From assembly GCA_910585645.1 (NCBI GenBank), contig CAJUFP010000019.1, positions 1 through 53,149 of the forward strand: DNA of 53,149 bases. Direction: 5' to 3'. The position numbers and the translations under genes are program-made. Shown here piece by piece: positions 9,489-17,845 of the stretch (the stretch's first letter is position 1; every line of letters begins with the position of its first letter). The stretch is from an uncultured Hungatella sp. (GTDB lineage: Bacteria > Bacillota > Clostridia > Lachnospirales > Lachnospiraceae). The notes below the pieces were generated by a model that did not search any database, had not been told where the DNA came from, and saw only the letters and a list, made by a program, of their open reading frames with translations.

Positions 9489-10584
9489 TTATGTGTTAGT
9501 CGGAAGCGGCCTGTTTGCCGGAGTCTGGGCGTATCTGGCCGTAAAGCAGGGGAAGCGCTGTCTGGTGGTGGAGAAGAGAGACCACATCGGCGGCAATGTC
9601 TACTGTGAAGACATAGAGGGAATCCACGTACACAAGTACGGCGCCCACATTTTCCACACCAGCAATCGAGACGTGTGGGAGTTTGTCACCGGCCTGGCGG
9701 AGTTTAACCGCTACACCAACAGCCCGGTGGCCAACTACAAAGGCCAGATGTACAATATGCCCTTTAATATGAACACCTTCAGCAAGATGTGGGGAATCTC
9801 CACCCCCCAGGAGGCAAAGGACATTATCACCCGGCAGAGAGCCGGCATCACGGGGGAGCCGCAGAACCTGGAGGAGCAGGCCATCAGCCTGGTGGGCGTG
9901 GACCTGTACGAGAAGCTGGTAAAAGGCTACACGGAAAAACAGTGGGGAAGAGACTGCCGGGACCTGCCCGCCTTTATCATCAGGCGGCTGCCCGTGCGCT
10001 ACACCTACGACAACAACTACTTTAACGACCTGTACCAGGGCATCCCCATAGGGGGATACAACGTGCTGATCAACCGGCTGTTTGAGGGCTGCGATATCCG
10101 GTGCCAAGAGGACTACCTGGAACATAAAGACCGTTATGACAGCCTGGGGGACACTGTGGTGTACACCGGAACCCTGGACTCCTACTACCAGTACCGCTTC
10201 GGCAGGCTGGAGTACCGAAGCCTGCGGTTTGAGACGGAGGTGAGGGACACGGACAATTTCCAGGGGGTGGCAGTGGTCAACTACACGGACAGGGAGACGC
10301 CCTACACCAGAATCATTGAGCACAAGCACTTTGAGTTCGGAACTCAGCCAAAGACCGTCATCACCAGGGAATACCCTGCCGCCTGGCAGCAGGGCATGGA
10401 ACCCTACTACCCGGTCAATGACGAAAAGAACCAGCAGCTGTATGAGCGGTATGCGGCCCTGGCCGCAGAGGAGAGAGGTGTGGTCTTCGGCGGACGCCTG
10501 GCAGAGTATAAGTATTACGACATGGACAAAGTGATCGAATCAGCCCTGAAACGGGCCGGGCAGTACGGACTATATAAGGAATGA
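9475..10584 (+). CDS. glf: UDP-galactopyranose mutase
   Basis: The 369-residue flavoprotein interconverts UDP-galactopyranose and UDP-galactofuranose, the donor for galactofuranose in surface glycans. The N-terminal FAD-binding motif is GSGLFAGVWA followed by VVEKRDHIGGNVY, and the family stretch YGAHIFHTSNRDVWEF follows. YTEKQWGRD, PVRYTYDNNYFNDLYQGIP and the C-terminal GRLAEYKYYDMD are all typical. The ATG at 9475 matches the family N terminus (MKKYDYVLVG) and lies after GGAAAAGAAC. An upstream in-frame ATG at 9424 would add 17 residues unlike the family. It is last in the operon and followed by a strong terminator. No galactofuranosyltransferase is in this window. Confidence 0.95.
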
Positions 10585-10596
10585 CAGTTTAAGAAG

Positions 10597-10643
10597 AAAG
10601 CCGGCGGGAAAAAACAGGATATTTTTTTCCCGCCGGCTTTTTA
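10597..10643 (+). terminator. Terminator of the exoA-glf operon
   Basis: AAAGCCGGCGGGAAAAAA and its near-perfect complement ATTTTTTTCCCGCCGGCTTT form a very stable hairpin with a six-base loop (CAGGAT), followed by T residues. Confidence 0.92.
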
Positions 10644-10656
10644 AACGAAACAGTTT

Positions 10657-10685
10657 TTGACTTTGGCATATGATAATGGTATAGT
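10657..10685 (+). promoter_or_regulatory. Promoter of the hybrid histidine kinase operon
   Basis: TTGACT (10657-10662) and TATAGT (10680-10685) are 17 bp apart. Transcription starts near 10692, which excludes the in-frame ATG at 10689 as a start codon for the kinase and leaves a ~65-nt leader. Confidence 0.75.
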
Positions 10686-10757
10686 ATAATGAAAACTGTC
10701 AATCATATTCTGGCAGTGATAAACGTCAGACAGCCAATTGGTATAATGGAGAGTTTT

Positions 10758-13334
10758 ATGAGAAAGCAAAGAGAAAGCAGACGGGACATAGGTATGCCGT
10801 TGATCTTATCTATTTTAGTGGTTTTCTTTACTTTAGGAACCACGGTATTCACGTTGTCCCAGAGGATCTCAGCGGAGATGTCCTCATCGGCTATAAACAA
10901 TCTCAGCGAAAGTCTGGATCTGGTTAAAGGGACTCTGGAGGCTATCTTGACAAAGGAGGCGGAATTTCAGAAGCTGATTGCCAACGAAGTGGCGATGTTA
11001 GAGCAGCCGGAAGAATTTATCCGCTCTTATAATCGAAATCGAACCATGGTTAAACTCTCATTTATCGCGTCCGGCGAAGAGACAGGTATTTCCAATACCA
11101 GCGATTTCTTTTCCGAGGCGGATCTGGATTTTTCCGCCGGAAAGACTGTGGAAGGGCTGCCTGTTTCCCAGTCTTACTTAAACAGCATGGGAACATGGGC
11201 TTACACCATGAAATGTCCGGTTGAGAGAAACGATGATGAAATAGGAGTTCTCTATATAGAATACATTTATGATTCTTTTGAAGAATCCCTGCCTGTCGGC
11301 TTTTACGGCGGCAATGCTCTGCTCTATATTATGGACGCCAAAAGCCAGCGCTTTGTGTTAAAGCCAAGAGGCATGGGCGAGCGTCAGGCCGGTCATTTAA
11401 ATCTGGAGGATTTCTACCGGGCCAACAACATCCTTGAACCGGATGTTCAGAGAGCGGTAGAGGAGAGCGTGGATATGGGGAAAAATTTTATGTTCTACCA
11501 TCATATCCGGAATATGGATTCCCTGATCTTTATGTGGGCGGTCAATGAGGGCGCTATTTATCTCATTGGATATGTGCCTATTGAGGCGATCCAGCAGGAG
11601 GGAAAGGCTGTAAACCAGAACATCTACACAGTTGTGCTGGTTATGCTGGCCGCGTTTTTGATTTGCTGCATATTATATTATCTGAATCAGCGGCAGCGGA
11701 TCAAGCTTCGGAGGGAGCGGGAGGCAGAGAGGGAGATACATAGTCGTCAGCTGGCGGAAGCCCTTCAGGCGGCTCAGGTGGCAAGCAGATCCAAGACCAT
11801 GTTTCTCTCCAACATGTCCCATGACATCCGCACGCCTATGAACGCGATCCTGGGATTTACCACCCTTCTCGCCAAAGACGCGGACAATCCGGCAAAGGTA
11901 AGGGAATATACGGCTAAGATCACCGCGTCGGGACGCCATTTGCTCAGCCTTATTAATGATGTGCTGGACGTGTCCAAGATCGAGAGCGGTAAGGTGGTGC
12001 TGACGATCGGGGACTTTACATTGAGCGATCTGGTGTCCTCCGTGGACGCGATCATCCGCCCCATGGCAAAGGACCGGAACCAGAGTTTTGACGTGTCAGT
12101 GACAGACATTAAACATGAGTACCTTATCGGCGACGAGACCAGGATCAACCAGATTTTAATTAATCTTTTGTCCAATGCGGTGAAATATACGCCTGAGGGC
12201 GGCCATATCTGGTTCCGCATCATCGGGCTTCCCCAGCGGTCCAGCCAGTTTGAGCATATCCGCATCGAGGTGGAGGATAACGGATACGGCATGACACCGG
12301 AATACTTAGAGACGGTGTTTGACGCGTTTACCAGGGCGGAAAACAGCACGACCAATAAAGTTCAGGGAACAGGGCTGGGCATGGCTATCACCAAAAATAT
12401 CGTGGAACTTATGGGAGGCACTATTCAGGTATCCAGCCAGATTGATAAAGGGAGTATCTTTACAGTGGAGCTGGAGCTTCGTATACCTGATGGACAGGCA
12501 GACCGTCAGTTTTGGAGGGACAGCCACATTTGGCGGATCCTGGCAGTGGATGACGACGAGGAGGTCTGCAACAGCGTCCAGACGCTTATGAAAGATACAG
12601 GAGTGGAGGTTGACACGGTTCAAAACGGGGGAGACGCCGTATCCAGGGTCAGGGAAGCGGCTGACGGGGAGAATGGCTATCAGATGATTTTGCTGGACTG
12701 GAAGATGCCGGGAATGGATGGGGTGGAGACGGCCAGAGAGATCCGCAAGGCCAGGCCGGATATTCCGATCCTGTTTTTGACTGCCTATGACGGCTCTGAG
12801 GTGGAGGAAGAAGCCAGACGGCTGGGCAATGCAGGGATTCTGGCCAAACCCTTTTTCGTGTCCGCGTTTAAAGAAAAGATAGCGGCCATGGGGGATGGCT
12901 GCATCCGCGAATCAGCGCCCAAGACGACAGAATCAGATAGTTTAAAAGGATTAAGATTTCTTGTGGCGGAGGACAATGACATTAATGCGGAGATCTTATC
13001 CGAACTTCTGGATATAGAAGGGGCGGTGTGCGAGATCGTGGAAAACGGCCAGATAGCAGTGGCGCGTTTTGCCGAGACAGAGCCAGGGACATTTGACGCG
13101 ATTTTGATGGATGTGCAGATGCCGGTGATGAACGGGTATGAGGCAGCCAGAGCGATTCGGGCTTCGGGGCGGGCGGATGGGGAACAGATCCCTATCATAG
13201 CCATGACGGCCAATGCTTTTGCGGAAGATGTGAGAGATGCCCTGGAAGCCGGGATGAACGCGCATGTTGCAAAGCCTATAGATATGAAGCTGCTAAAAGA
13301 GGCTATGGATCAATATAGAAAGAAAGAGGGATAG
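10758..13334 (+). CDS. Membrane hybrid sensor histidine kinase with two receiver domains
   Basis: The protein (858 residues from the ATG at 10758, which follows GGAGAG) starts with a transmembrane helix (~13-33), an extracytoplasmic sensor region of about 250 residues, and a second helix (~290-312, VVLVMLAAFLICCILYYL). A linking coiled coil leads to HisKA (NMSHDIRTPMNAI, His355) and HATPase (LLSNAVKYTPEGG, GTGLGMAITKNIVELMGG). Two receivers follow: REC1 with LLDWKMPGMDG (Asp647) and REC2 with AEDNDINAEIL and LMDVQMPVMNG (Asp785). There is no HPt domain or DNA-binding output, so a separate phosphotransfer partner would be needed, or the receivers serve other ends. Two bases separate it from a solute-binding lipoprotein gene, suggesting that protein supplies the ligand signal. 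Confidence 0.92.
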   Translation: MRKQRESRRDIGMPLILSILVVFFTLGTTVFTLSQRISAEMSSSAINNLSESLDLVKGTLEAILTKEAEFQKLIANEVAMLEQPEEFIRSYNRNRTMVKLSFIASGEETGISNTSDFFSEADLDFSAGKTVEGLPVSQSYLNSMGTWAYTMKCPVERNDDEIGVLYIEYIYDSFEESLPVGFYGGNALLYIMDAKSQRFVLKPRGMGERQAGHLNLEDFYRANNILEPDVQRAVEESVDMGKNFMFYHHIRNMDSLIFMWAVNEGAIYLIGYVPIEAIQQEGKAVNQNIYTVVLVMLAAFLICCILYYLNQRQRIKLRREREAEREIHSRQLAEALQAAQVASRSKTMFLSNMSHDIRTPMNAILGFTTLLAKDADNPAKVREYTAKITASGRHLLSLINDVLDVSKIESGKVVLTIGDFTLSDLVSSVDAIIRPMAKDRNQSFDVSVTDIKHEYLIGDETRINQILINLLSNAVKYTPEGGHIWFRIIGLPQRSSQFEHIRIEVEDNGYGMTPEYLETVFDAFTRAENSTTNKVQGTGLGMAITKNIVELMGGTIQVSSQIDKGSIFTVELELRIPDGQADRQFWRDSHIWRILAVDDDEEVCNSVQTLMKDTGVEVDTVQNGGDAVSRVREAADGENGYQMILLDWKMPGMDGVETAREIRKARPDIPILFLTAYDGSEVEEEARRLGNAGILAKPFFVSAFKEKIAAMGDGCIRESAPKTTESDSLKGLRFLVAEDNDINAEILSELLDIEGAVCEIVENGQIAVARFAETEPGTFDAILMDVQMPVMNGYEAARAIRASGRADGEQIPIIAMTANAFAEDVRDALEAGMNAHVAKPIDMKLLKEAMDQYRKKEG

Positions 13335-13336
13335 GT

Positions 13337-14635
13337 ATGAAAAGAGCAGGACGGATCTGTCTTGCTGCTCTGGCGGCATTGGCCATAGGAGGCTGCGGGG
13401 CAAAGGTAGAACCAGATAAAAACCTGATCGCGGACCACGGCGGGGAAAAGAAAGTGGTGAATCTGTTTGGACCTATGGAAAAGTCCAAACCAAATGTGGA
13501 GAACGCGGCCAGAAACGCGTTTGACAGAACCATTGCTATAGCAGAGGAGCGTTTCGGCCTTACTGTAGAGTACAGAACCTACACGGCGGAGGACTACACG
13601 GAGAAGACCTATGATGATGTGACCCTTGACAGAGCCCGCAACAATATGGATGATCTGTACCTGTTGAATCCGGATACCATTCAGATCCTGGGGGAGGAGG
13701 GAAGGCTGTTAGACCTGTCAGGGCTTGACAGCGCCAAAAATCTGCGGGATGTGGTAAAGACTGGCAACACGGTCAACGGAAAACTGGTGGCAATTCCCCA
13801 GGAGGTGGTGGCTTACGGCCTGTTTGTCAATAAGGATATGTTTGATCAATATGGTCTTCAGCTTCCGGACACTCCCGGGGAGCTGATGGAGTGCTGCAGG
13901 GTGTTTCAGGAAAACGGGATCGACACCCCCATTGGGGCAAACCGGTGGTGGCTGGAGAACTTTGTTTTTGCCCAGGCCTATGCGGATCTGTATAACGGCG
14001 GCAATACAAAGGCGGAGATAGACGCCCTCAATGAGGGGAAGGCCAAGTACAGCGACTATATGCGGCCTGGATTTGAGTATCTTCAGGAGCTGATGGATAG
14101 AGGATATATCGACAGAGAGACAGCCTCCACATATGAGGCCATTGATGGGGAAGGGCCGGATTTCCTTGCTCAGAAAACGCCGATTGTCATGGCGTACTGG
14201 GGGGCAGCCAACGCGGAGACTGCCTATGGAAAACCGGATTTTGAGATGCAGGTCATCGGATTTCCCAGCAGCCGGGGCCAGATGCCGGTGATGGCCATGT
14301 CGGGATATGGGATCAGCGCGGATGCGGAACACCTGGAGGAGACCATACAGGTGCTGGATACCATTCTCTCTGATGAGGCCCTGGAATTATATACGCAGGT
14401 CAATAAAGTGATCTCCCCCTCCAAAAACGTGGAGGGGGACTGCATTCCGGCTTTGAAGCCTCTGAATGACAGGATACAGGAAAACGTCTATGTGCTCGGC
14501 TCTAATGCCAGCATGAAGATGGAACAGTGGGGCAATACCTGTATCGTTGTGCGCAAGCTTTTAGGCGGCGCCACCGTGGATGAGTGTATGGCAGAACTTG
14601 ACAGGCTTCAAAAGGAGTCGCTAAAGTCTAATTGA
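13337..14635 (+). CDS. Orphan extracellular solute-binding lipoprotein (family 1), likely sensor partner
   Basis: The 432-residue protein has a lipoprotein signal peptide ending in the lipobox AIGGC (Cys ~20) and the two-lobed organisation of ABC carbohydrate-binding proteins: KLVAIPQEVVAYGLFVNKDMFDQYGL-like hinge region (split here by residue limits: IPQEVVAYGLFVNKDMF), ANRWWLENF aromatic stretch, and MAMSGYGISADAEH. No ABC permease or ATPase gene lies beside it. It begins two bases after the hybrid kinase stop and is in the same operon, so I infer that it binds a sugar outside the cell and presents it to the kinase. Its stop codon overlaps the convergent SIMPL gene by eight bases. Confidence 0.85.
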   Translation: MKRAGRICLAALAALAIGGCGAKVEPDKNLIADHGGEKKVVNLFGPMEKSKPNVENAARNAFDRTIAIAEERFGLTVEYRTYTAEDYTEKTYDDVTLDRARNNMDDLYLLNPDTIQILGEEGRLLDLSGLDSAKNLRDVVKTGNTVNGKLVAIPQEVVAYGLFVNKDMFDQYGLQLPDTPGELMECCRVFQENGIDTPIGANRWWLENFVFAQAYADLYNGGNTKAEIDALNEGKAKYSDYMRPGFEYLQELMDRGYIDRETASTYEAIDGEGPDFLAQKTPIVMAYWGAANAETAYGKPDFEMQVIGFPSSRGQMPVMAMSGYGISADAEHLEETIQVLDTILSDEALELYTQVNKVISPSKNVEGDCIPALKPLNDRIQENVYVLGSNASMKMEQWGNTCIVVRKLLGGATVDECMAELDRLQKESLKSN

Positions 14636-15404
14636 TGGAAAAATCCACGCAGATCCTGGCTTCGATGCTGACCTGCCCCGGTTCCACCGCCATATCCGCC
14701 ATGGCGGCTTTGGCGGCGCCTCCGCTGTCTCTGGAAGATTCGGAGTAGCTGTTATACCGCAGTTCCTGGGAATCCGTGTATTCTTCCACATGAACGACGG
14801 CGCCCAGAGCGCAGCCGCTGGCCTCAGCCATAGCCTGGGCTTTTTCCCGGGCAGAGGCGATGGCCTTGGTCAGGGCTTCCTGATAGCAGGCGTCATACTG
14901 GCTGGAAAAATAGGAGACGCGGTTGATATTATTGATGCCTGCGTCTACGCAGGCGGTGAGCAGGGTTCCGGTCTGTTCGATGGTAATGTCGGACACCGTA
15001 AGGGCGCTTTCCATCTCATACCCGGTGATCTTCTGGCCGGCAGACCAGTCGTAAATAGGGTTCATGCCGTAGTTTGAAGTCTGGATGGACTCGGCGCTGA
15101 TGCCGAAATCTTTGAGAAACTGGATCACCCTGGTCAGATCTTCGTTGTTCTTCTCCTGGCAGGTCTTGGCGTCTTTTTCCTGAGTTGTGACGCTGAAACG
15201 GATCTGGGCCATGTCGGGAACTACCTTTACGGTCTCCGCGCTCTGAACGGTTATGACGTTCTGTTCCACATTGCGCACTTCGATGTAATTTGGAAAGGAC
15301 AAAGCCTGGGTCTCGGCGGCCAGGGGCTGGGAAGCGCATCCGGCGGCAGTGGCTACGGTCAGGGACAGGGCGGCTGTGGATAATAATCTTTGTATTGGTT
15401 TCAT
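14628..15404 (-). CDS. SIMPL-domain (DUF541) lipoprotein
   Basis: The product (258 residues from ATG) has a lipoprotein signal ending VATAAGC and a SIMPL domain typical of exported proteins related to BP26/OMP28. Features include VQSAETVKVVPDMAQIRFSV near the mature N terminus, the pattern GISAESIQTSNYGMNPIYDW, and REKAQAMAEASGCALG. SIMPL proteins are exported and their function is poorly known. The ATG at 15404 is chosen because AAAGGA lies ten bases upstream; a TTG three codons earlier would almost touch that site. The 3' end overlaps the solute-binding gene by eight bases on the opposite strand, with no room for a terminator between them. Confidence 0.85.
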   Translation of the reverse strand: MKPIQRLLSTAALSLTVATAAGCASQPLAAETQALSFPNYIEVRNVEQNVITVQSAETVKVVPDMAQIRFSVTTQEKDAKTCQEKNNEDLTRVIQFLKDFGISAESIQTSNYGMNPIYDWSAGQKITGYEMESALTVSDITIEQTGTLLTACVDAGINNINRVSYFSSQYDACYQEALTKAIASAREKAQAMAEASGCALGAVVHVEEYTDSQELRYNSYSESSRDSGGAAKAAMADMAVEPGQVSIEARICVDFSIN

Positions 15405-15485
15405 GAGTATCAATTCCTTTCATGTTTGTTTTTCTTTTATTTTACAGGAAAATCCAGAGCAATGTATTTCTTTTCCCTTAATATA

Positions 15486-15516
15486 TTGGGTCAAAATTGG
15501 GAGATTGTGGTATAAT
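15486..15516 (+). promoter_or_regulatory. Probable promoter of the small-ORF/sir2 unit
   Basis: TATAAT at 15511-15516 is a perfect -10. The -35 is weak (TTGGGT at 15486-15491, 19-bp spacer). A start near 15523 would serve the small protein and Sir2 genes. Confidence 0.5.
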
Positions 15517-15574
15517 GCTTTAGGAAGCGCGCTGACGCATGGGGGGATTCTATTTTTGGACGGGAGTGGTTCGG

Positions 15575-15874
15575 ATGATAAAATTGTCGGGGATCATGGG
15601 TATCCCTCTGTTAAAAAAAAGTCGTTATACAGGCAGCGACGGCCCTTTAAGGTTTGTTCTTGAAAAGAGAAGCAGCCAGGAGGAGGAAGACGGGCTGGCT
15701 GCGGTCTACTGGATCGGGGAGGCGTGTTCTGACGTCACGCCCCAGGAGGATAAGACCGAGAGATTATTTCCGTTTACCGAGGAGGGGCTTTTGGATGCCC
15801 AGGCGTGGCTTAATGAACAGTTGGAAGGAGGAGAAGGCAGTGACAGAAAAGGAAGTGCTGAAGCAGTGGATTGA
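15575..15874 (+). CDS. Small acidic protein of unknown function, coupled to sir2
   Basis: I do not recognise this 99-residue protein. It has a short hydrophobic/basic start (MIKLSGIMGIPLLKKSRYTG), then a central beta-rich stretch with LAAVYWIGEACSDVTP, and an acidic C terminus. The coding potential is supported by placement just after a TATAAT promoter and by the overlap of its 3' end (35 bp) with the sir2 start, as in coupled genes. The ATG at 15575 has only a weak GGGAG upstream; the in-frame ATG at 15539 has none. It could be a partner or regulator of the deacylase, but that is only suggested by position. Confidence 0.55.
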   Translation: MIKLSGIMGIPLLKKSRYTGSDGPLRFVLEKRSSQEEEDGLAAVYWIGEACSDVTPQEDKTERLFPFTEEGLLDAQAWLNEQLEGGEGSDRKGSAEAVD

Positions 15875-16562
15875 GGAAAGCGATAATATCGTTTTCTTTG
15901 GGGGAGCGGGGGTGTCTACGGAGAGCGGGATTCCGGATTTCAGAAGCCAGGACGGGCTCTATCACCAGGAGTACCAATATCCGCCGGAGACCATCATCAG
16001 CCACAGCTTTTACCAGAGAAATCCGGAGGAGTTTTTCAGATTCTATAAAAACAAGATGGTGATCACCGACGCAAAGCCCAACAAAGCCCACCTGGCTTTG
16101 GCCAGGTTAGAGGAGCAGGGGAAGTTAAAGGCTGTTATTACCCAGAATATTGACGGGCTCCATCAGATGGCGGGAAGCAGGGAGGTTCTGGAGCTTCACG
16201 GCTCTATCCATCGGAATTACTGTGCAAAATGCGGGAAGTTTTACGGTCTGGAGGCTGTGACCCAGGCGGAGGGTGTGCCCAGATGCGGCTGCGGCGGGAT
16301 CATAAAACCCGATGTGGTGCTCTATGAGGAGGGGCTGGACCAGAAGACCATCCAGAAGGCGGTGGGGTATATCCGGCAGGCGGATGTGCTGATCGTGGGA
16401 GGCACTTCCCTGGTGGTCTATCCTGCGGCAGGGCTTATTGACTACTATGAAGGCAGTAAGCTGGTTCTCATCAACAAGTCGGAGACCGGCAGGGACAGCC
16501 AGGCAGACCTGGTGATCCGGGAGCCGATCGGGCAGGTGTTTGAGAGTCTTTTGGAGGGGTAA
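15840..16562 (+). CDS. cobB: NAD-dependent protein deacylase, Sir2 family
   Basis: The 240-residue protein is a complete sirtuin that removes acyl groups from lysines using NAD+. Rossmann motifs GAGVSTESGIPDFRS (residues ~20-34) and QNIDGLHQ are intact, the catalytic His is in ELHGSIH, and the zinc site is CAKC followed by CGCGG (two Cys pairs). GGTSLVVYPAAGL and INKSE complete the cofactor site. The GTG at 15840 follows GGAAGGAGGAGAAGG. An ATG 27 bp upstream has no ribosome-binding site. It sits in a short operon with a small protein gene before it and the DUF951 gene 8 bp after it. Confidence 0.93.
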   Translation: MTEKEVLKQWIEESDNIVFFGGAGVSTESGIPDFRSQDGLYHQEYQYPPETIISHSFYQRNPEEFFRFYKNKMVITDAKPNKAHLALARLEEQGKLKAVITQNIDGLHQMAGSREVLELHGSIHRNYCAKCGKFYGLEAVTQAEGVPRCGCGGIIKPDVVLYEEGLDQKTIQKAVGYIRQADVLIVGGTSLVVYPAAGLIDYYEGSKLVLINKSETGRDSQADLVIREPIGQVFESLLEG

Positions 16563-16570
16563 GGATCGAC

Positions 16571-16762
16571 ATGGCAGATCATGTGGTTTTTGAAGTGGGA
16601 CACATTGTAAAATTAAAAAAACCCCATCCCTGCGGAAGCCAGGAATGGGAGATTCTTCGGGTAGGCGCGGATTTTCGGCTGAAATGCCTGGGCTGCGGCC
16701 ACCAGATCATGGTGGAGCGGAAACTGGTGGAGAAAAACTGCAGAGGCATCCGAAAGCCATAA
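16571..16762 (+). CDS. DUF951 family small cysteine protein
   Basis: This 63-residue protein matches DUF951, a short family widespread in Firmicutes. The signature is clear: VGHIVKLKKPHPCGSQEW, then RVGADFRLKCLGCG and a basic C terminus. Three cysteines (CG, CLGC) could hold a metal. In many Firmicutes the family is encoded near ribosomal or ychF-type genes, and its function is unknown; here it follows sir2 by eight bases and is probably cotranscribed. It converges on degV with only 35 bp between and no strong terminator hairpin visible. Confidence 0.88.
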   Translation: MADHVVFEVGHIVKLKKPHPCGSQEWEILRVGADFRLKCLGCGHQIMVERKLVEKNCRGIRKP

Positions 16763-16797
16763 AGCCCCGGTCATCGCGCCGGGCAGGGGACTTCGGC

Positions 16798-17631
16798 TTA
16801 CCGTCTGATATACTGGATGGCAACACACCGGGGCCCGCCCTGGGCCACAAAAGCGGCGCTCAGCTCCAGGATCCGGATCTCCAGATCCTGGAAAGCGCGT
16901 TGGAATAAAGCCTTTATCTTCTGGGCATCTTCAAGGGCATTGCCATGGGAGATGTAGAGAATATGATCCTTTCCCAGATGCCTGTCTTTCAGACTGGCAA
17001 TGATGCTCTCGGCAGCAGAGGCCATGGTCCGCTTGATGCCGAACTTATCAAGCCGCTTTCCGTCCCTGGTCAGCTTCATGATGGGTTTCAGCTTCAGCAC
17101 GGAGCCTGTGGCCGCGGCCAGAGGAGTAAGGCGTCCGCCCCGCTTGAGGAAGGAAAAGTCCTGCGGGATCAGAAAGGACTCGGAGTTGTCCGCGGCTTCA
17201 CAAAGCCAGGCCAGTATCTCCTGGGCTGTAGAGCCGGATTCTTTCATCTTCTGGGCAGTCTGCACCATATACTGGTGAGGACCGCACAGGGTACGGCTGT
17301 TAAACACATGGATGCGTTCCTTATGGTCAGTCATCTCCCTGGCGCCGCAGGCAGTCTGGTAGGTGCCGGACAGTCCGTCAGCCATGGAGATGTCTATGAT
17401 CTCAAAATCTTTATAAGTCTCAAAAGCTTCCAGCACATCTCCTAAAGGCGGCTGAGAGGTGGTGGGCAGCAAGCCCCGGTCAATCTTCTCATAATACTGG
17501 TCCATGTCAAGCAGCAGGTCTCTCTCATGGCTGTCGCCAATACAGACGCACAAAGGGACCGCTTCAAATCCAGCTGCTCTGGCTTCTTCCGGCGTATACA
17601 GGGAAGAAGAATCTGTAATAATCTGTACCAT
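16798..17631 (-). CDS. DegV family fatty-acid-binding protein
   Basis: The 277-residue protein resembles DegV/FakB proteins, which hold a fatty acid for the FakA kinase. Conserved motifs are ITDSSS at the start, TSQPP (the ligand-contact Thr), DGLSGTYQTA (ligand-contact Ser), and FLKRGGRLTPL. The usual C-terminal HxGPG-type motif is altered to AQGGPRC, so the carboxylate contacts near the end may differ. The ATG at 17631 follows GGGGGA at good spacing; a TTG four codons upstream overlaps that site. No fakA lies in the window. Monocistronic, convergent with DUF951. Confidence 0.9.
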   Translation of the reverse strand: MVQIITDSSSLYTPEEARAAGFEAVPLCVCIGDSHERDLLLDMDQYYEKIDRGLLPTTSQPPLGDVLEAFETYKDFEIIDISMADGLSGTYQTACGAREMTDHKERIHVFNSRTLCGPHQYMVQTAQKMKESGSTAQEILAWLCEAADNSESFLIPQDFSFLKRGGRLTPLAAATGSVLKLKPIMKLTRDGKRLDKFGIKRTMASAAESIIASLKDRHLGKDHILYISHGNALEDAQKIKALFQRAFQDLEIRILELSAAFVAQGGPRCVAIQYIRR

Positions 17632-17754
17632 ATATTCCCCCAAGTAAATATAGTTTTAAAAACTATTTGTCAAAGTTTAATTTACCTTATATTAAGTAGG
17701 CAGTCAAGCAGAAAGCGACATTTTTCGACCTTGTATTTGTTTTTATACAAATAC

Positions 17755-17782
17755 TTGTGAATTAAGGGCTTTGTGGTATAAT
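17755..17782 (+). promoter_or_regulatory. Promoter of the CofE-like gene
   Basis: TTGTGA (17755-17760) and TATAAT (17777-17782) are 16 bp apart. The ~55-nt leader ends with AAAGGAGATAAAACCT before the ATG at 17846. Confidence 0.75.
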
Positions 17783-17845
17783 TAGGATGTGGTTCTGACA
17801 GACACGAATAAAAGCAGATAATAGATAGTAAAGGAGATAAAACCT

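Noticed and set aside
10689..10757. Earlier ATG for the histidine kinase
   Set aside because: It lies at or before the transcription start predicted from TTGACT/TATAGT, and the ATG at 10758 has a proper GGAGAG site.
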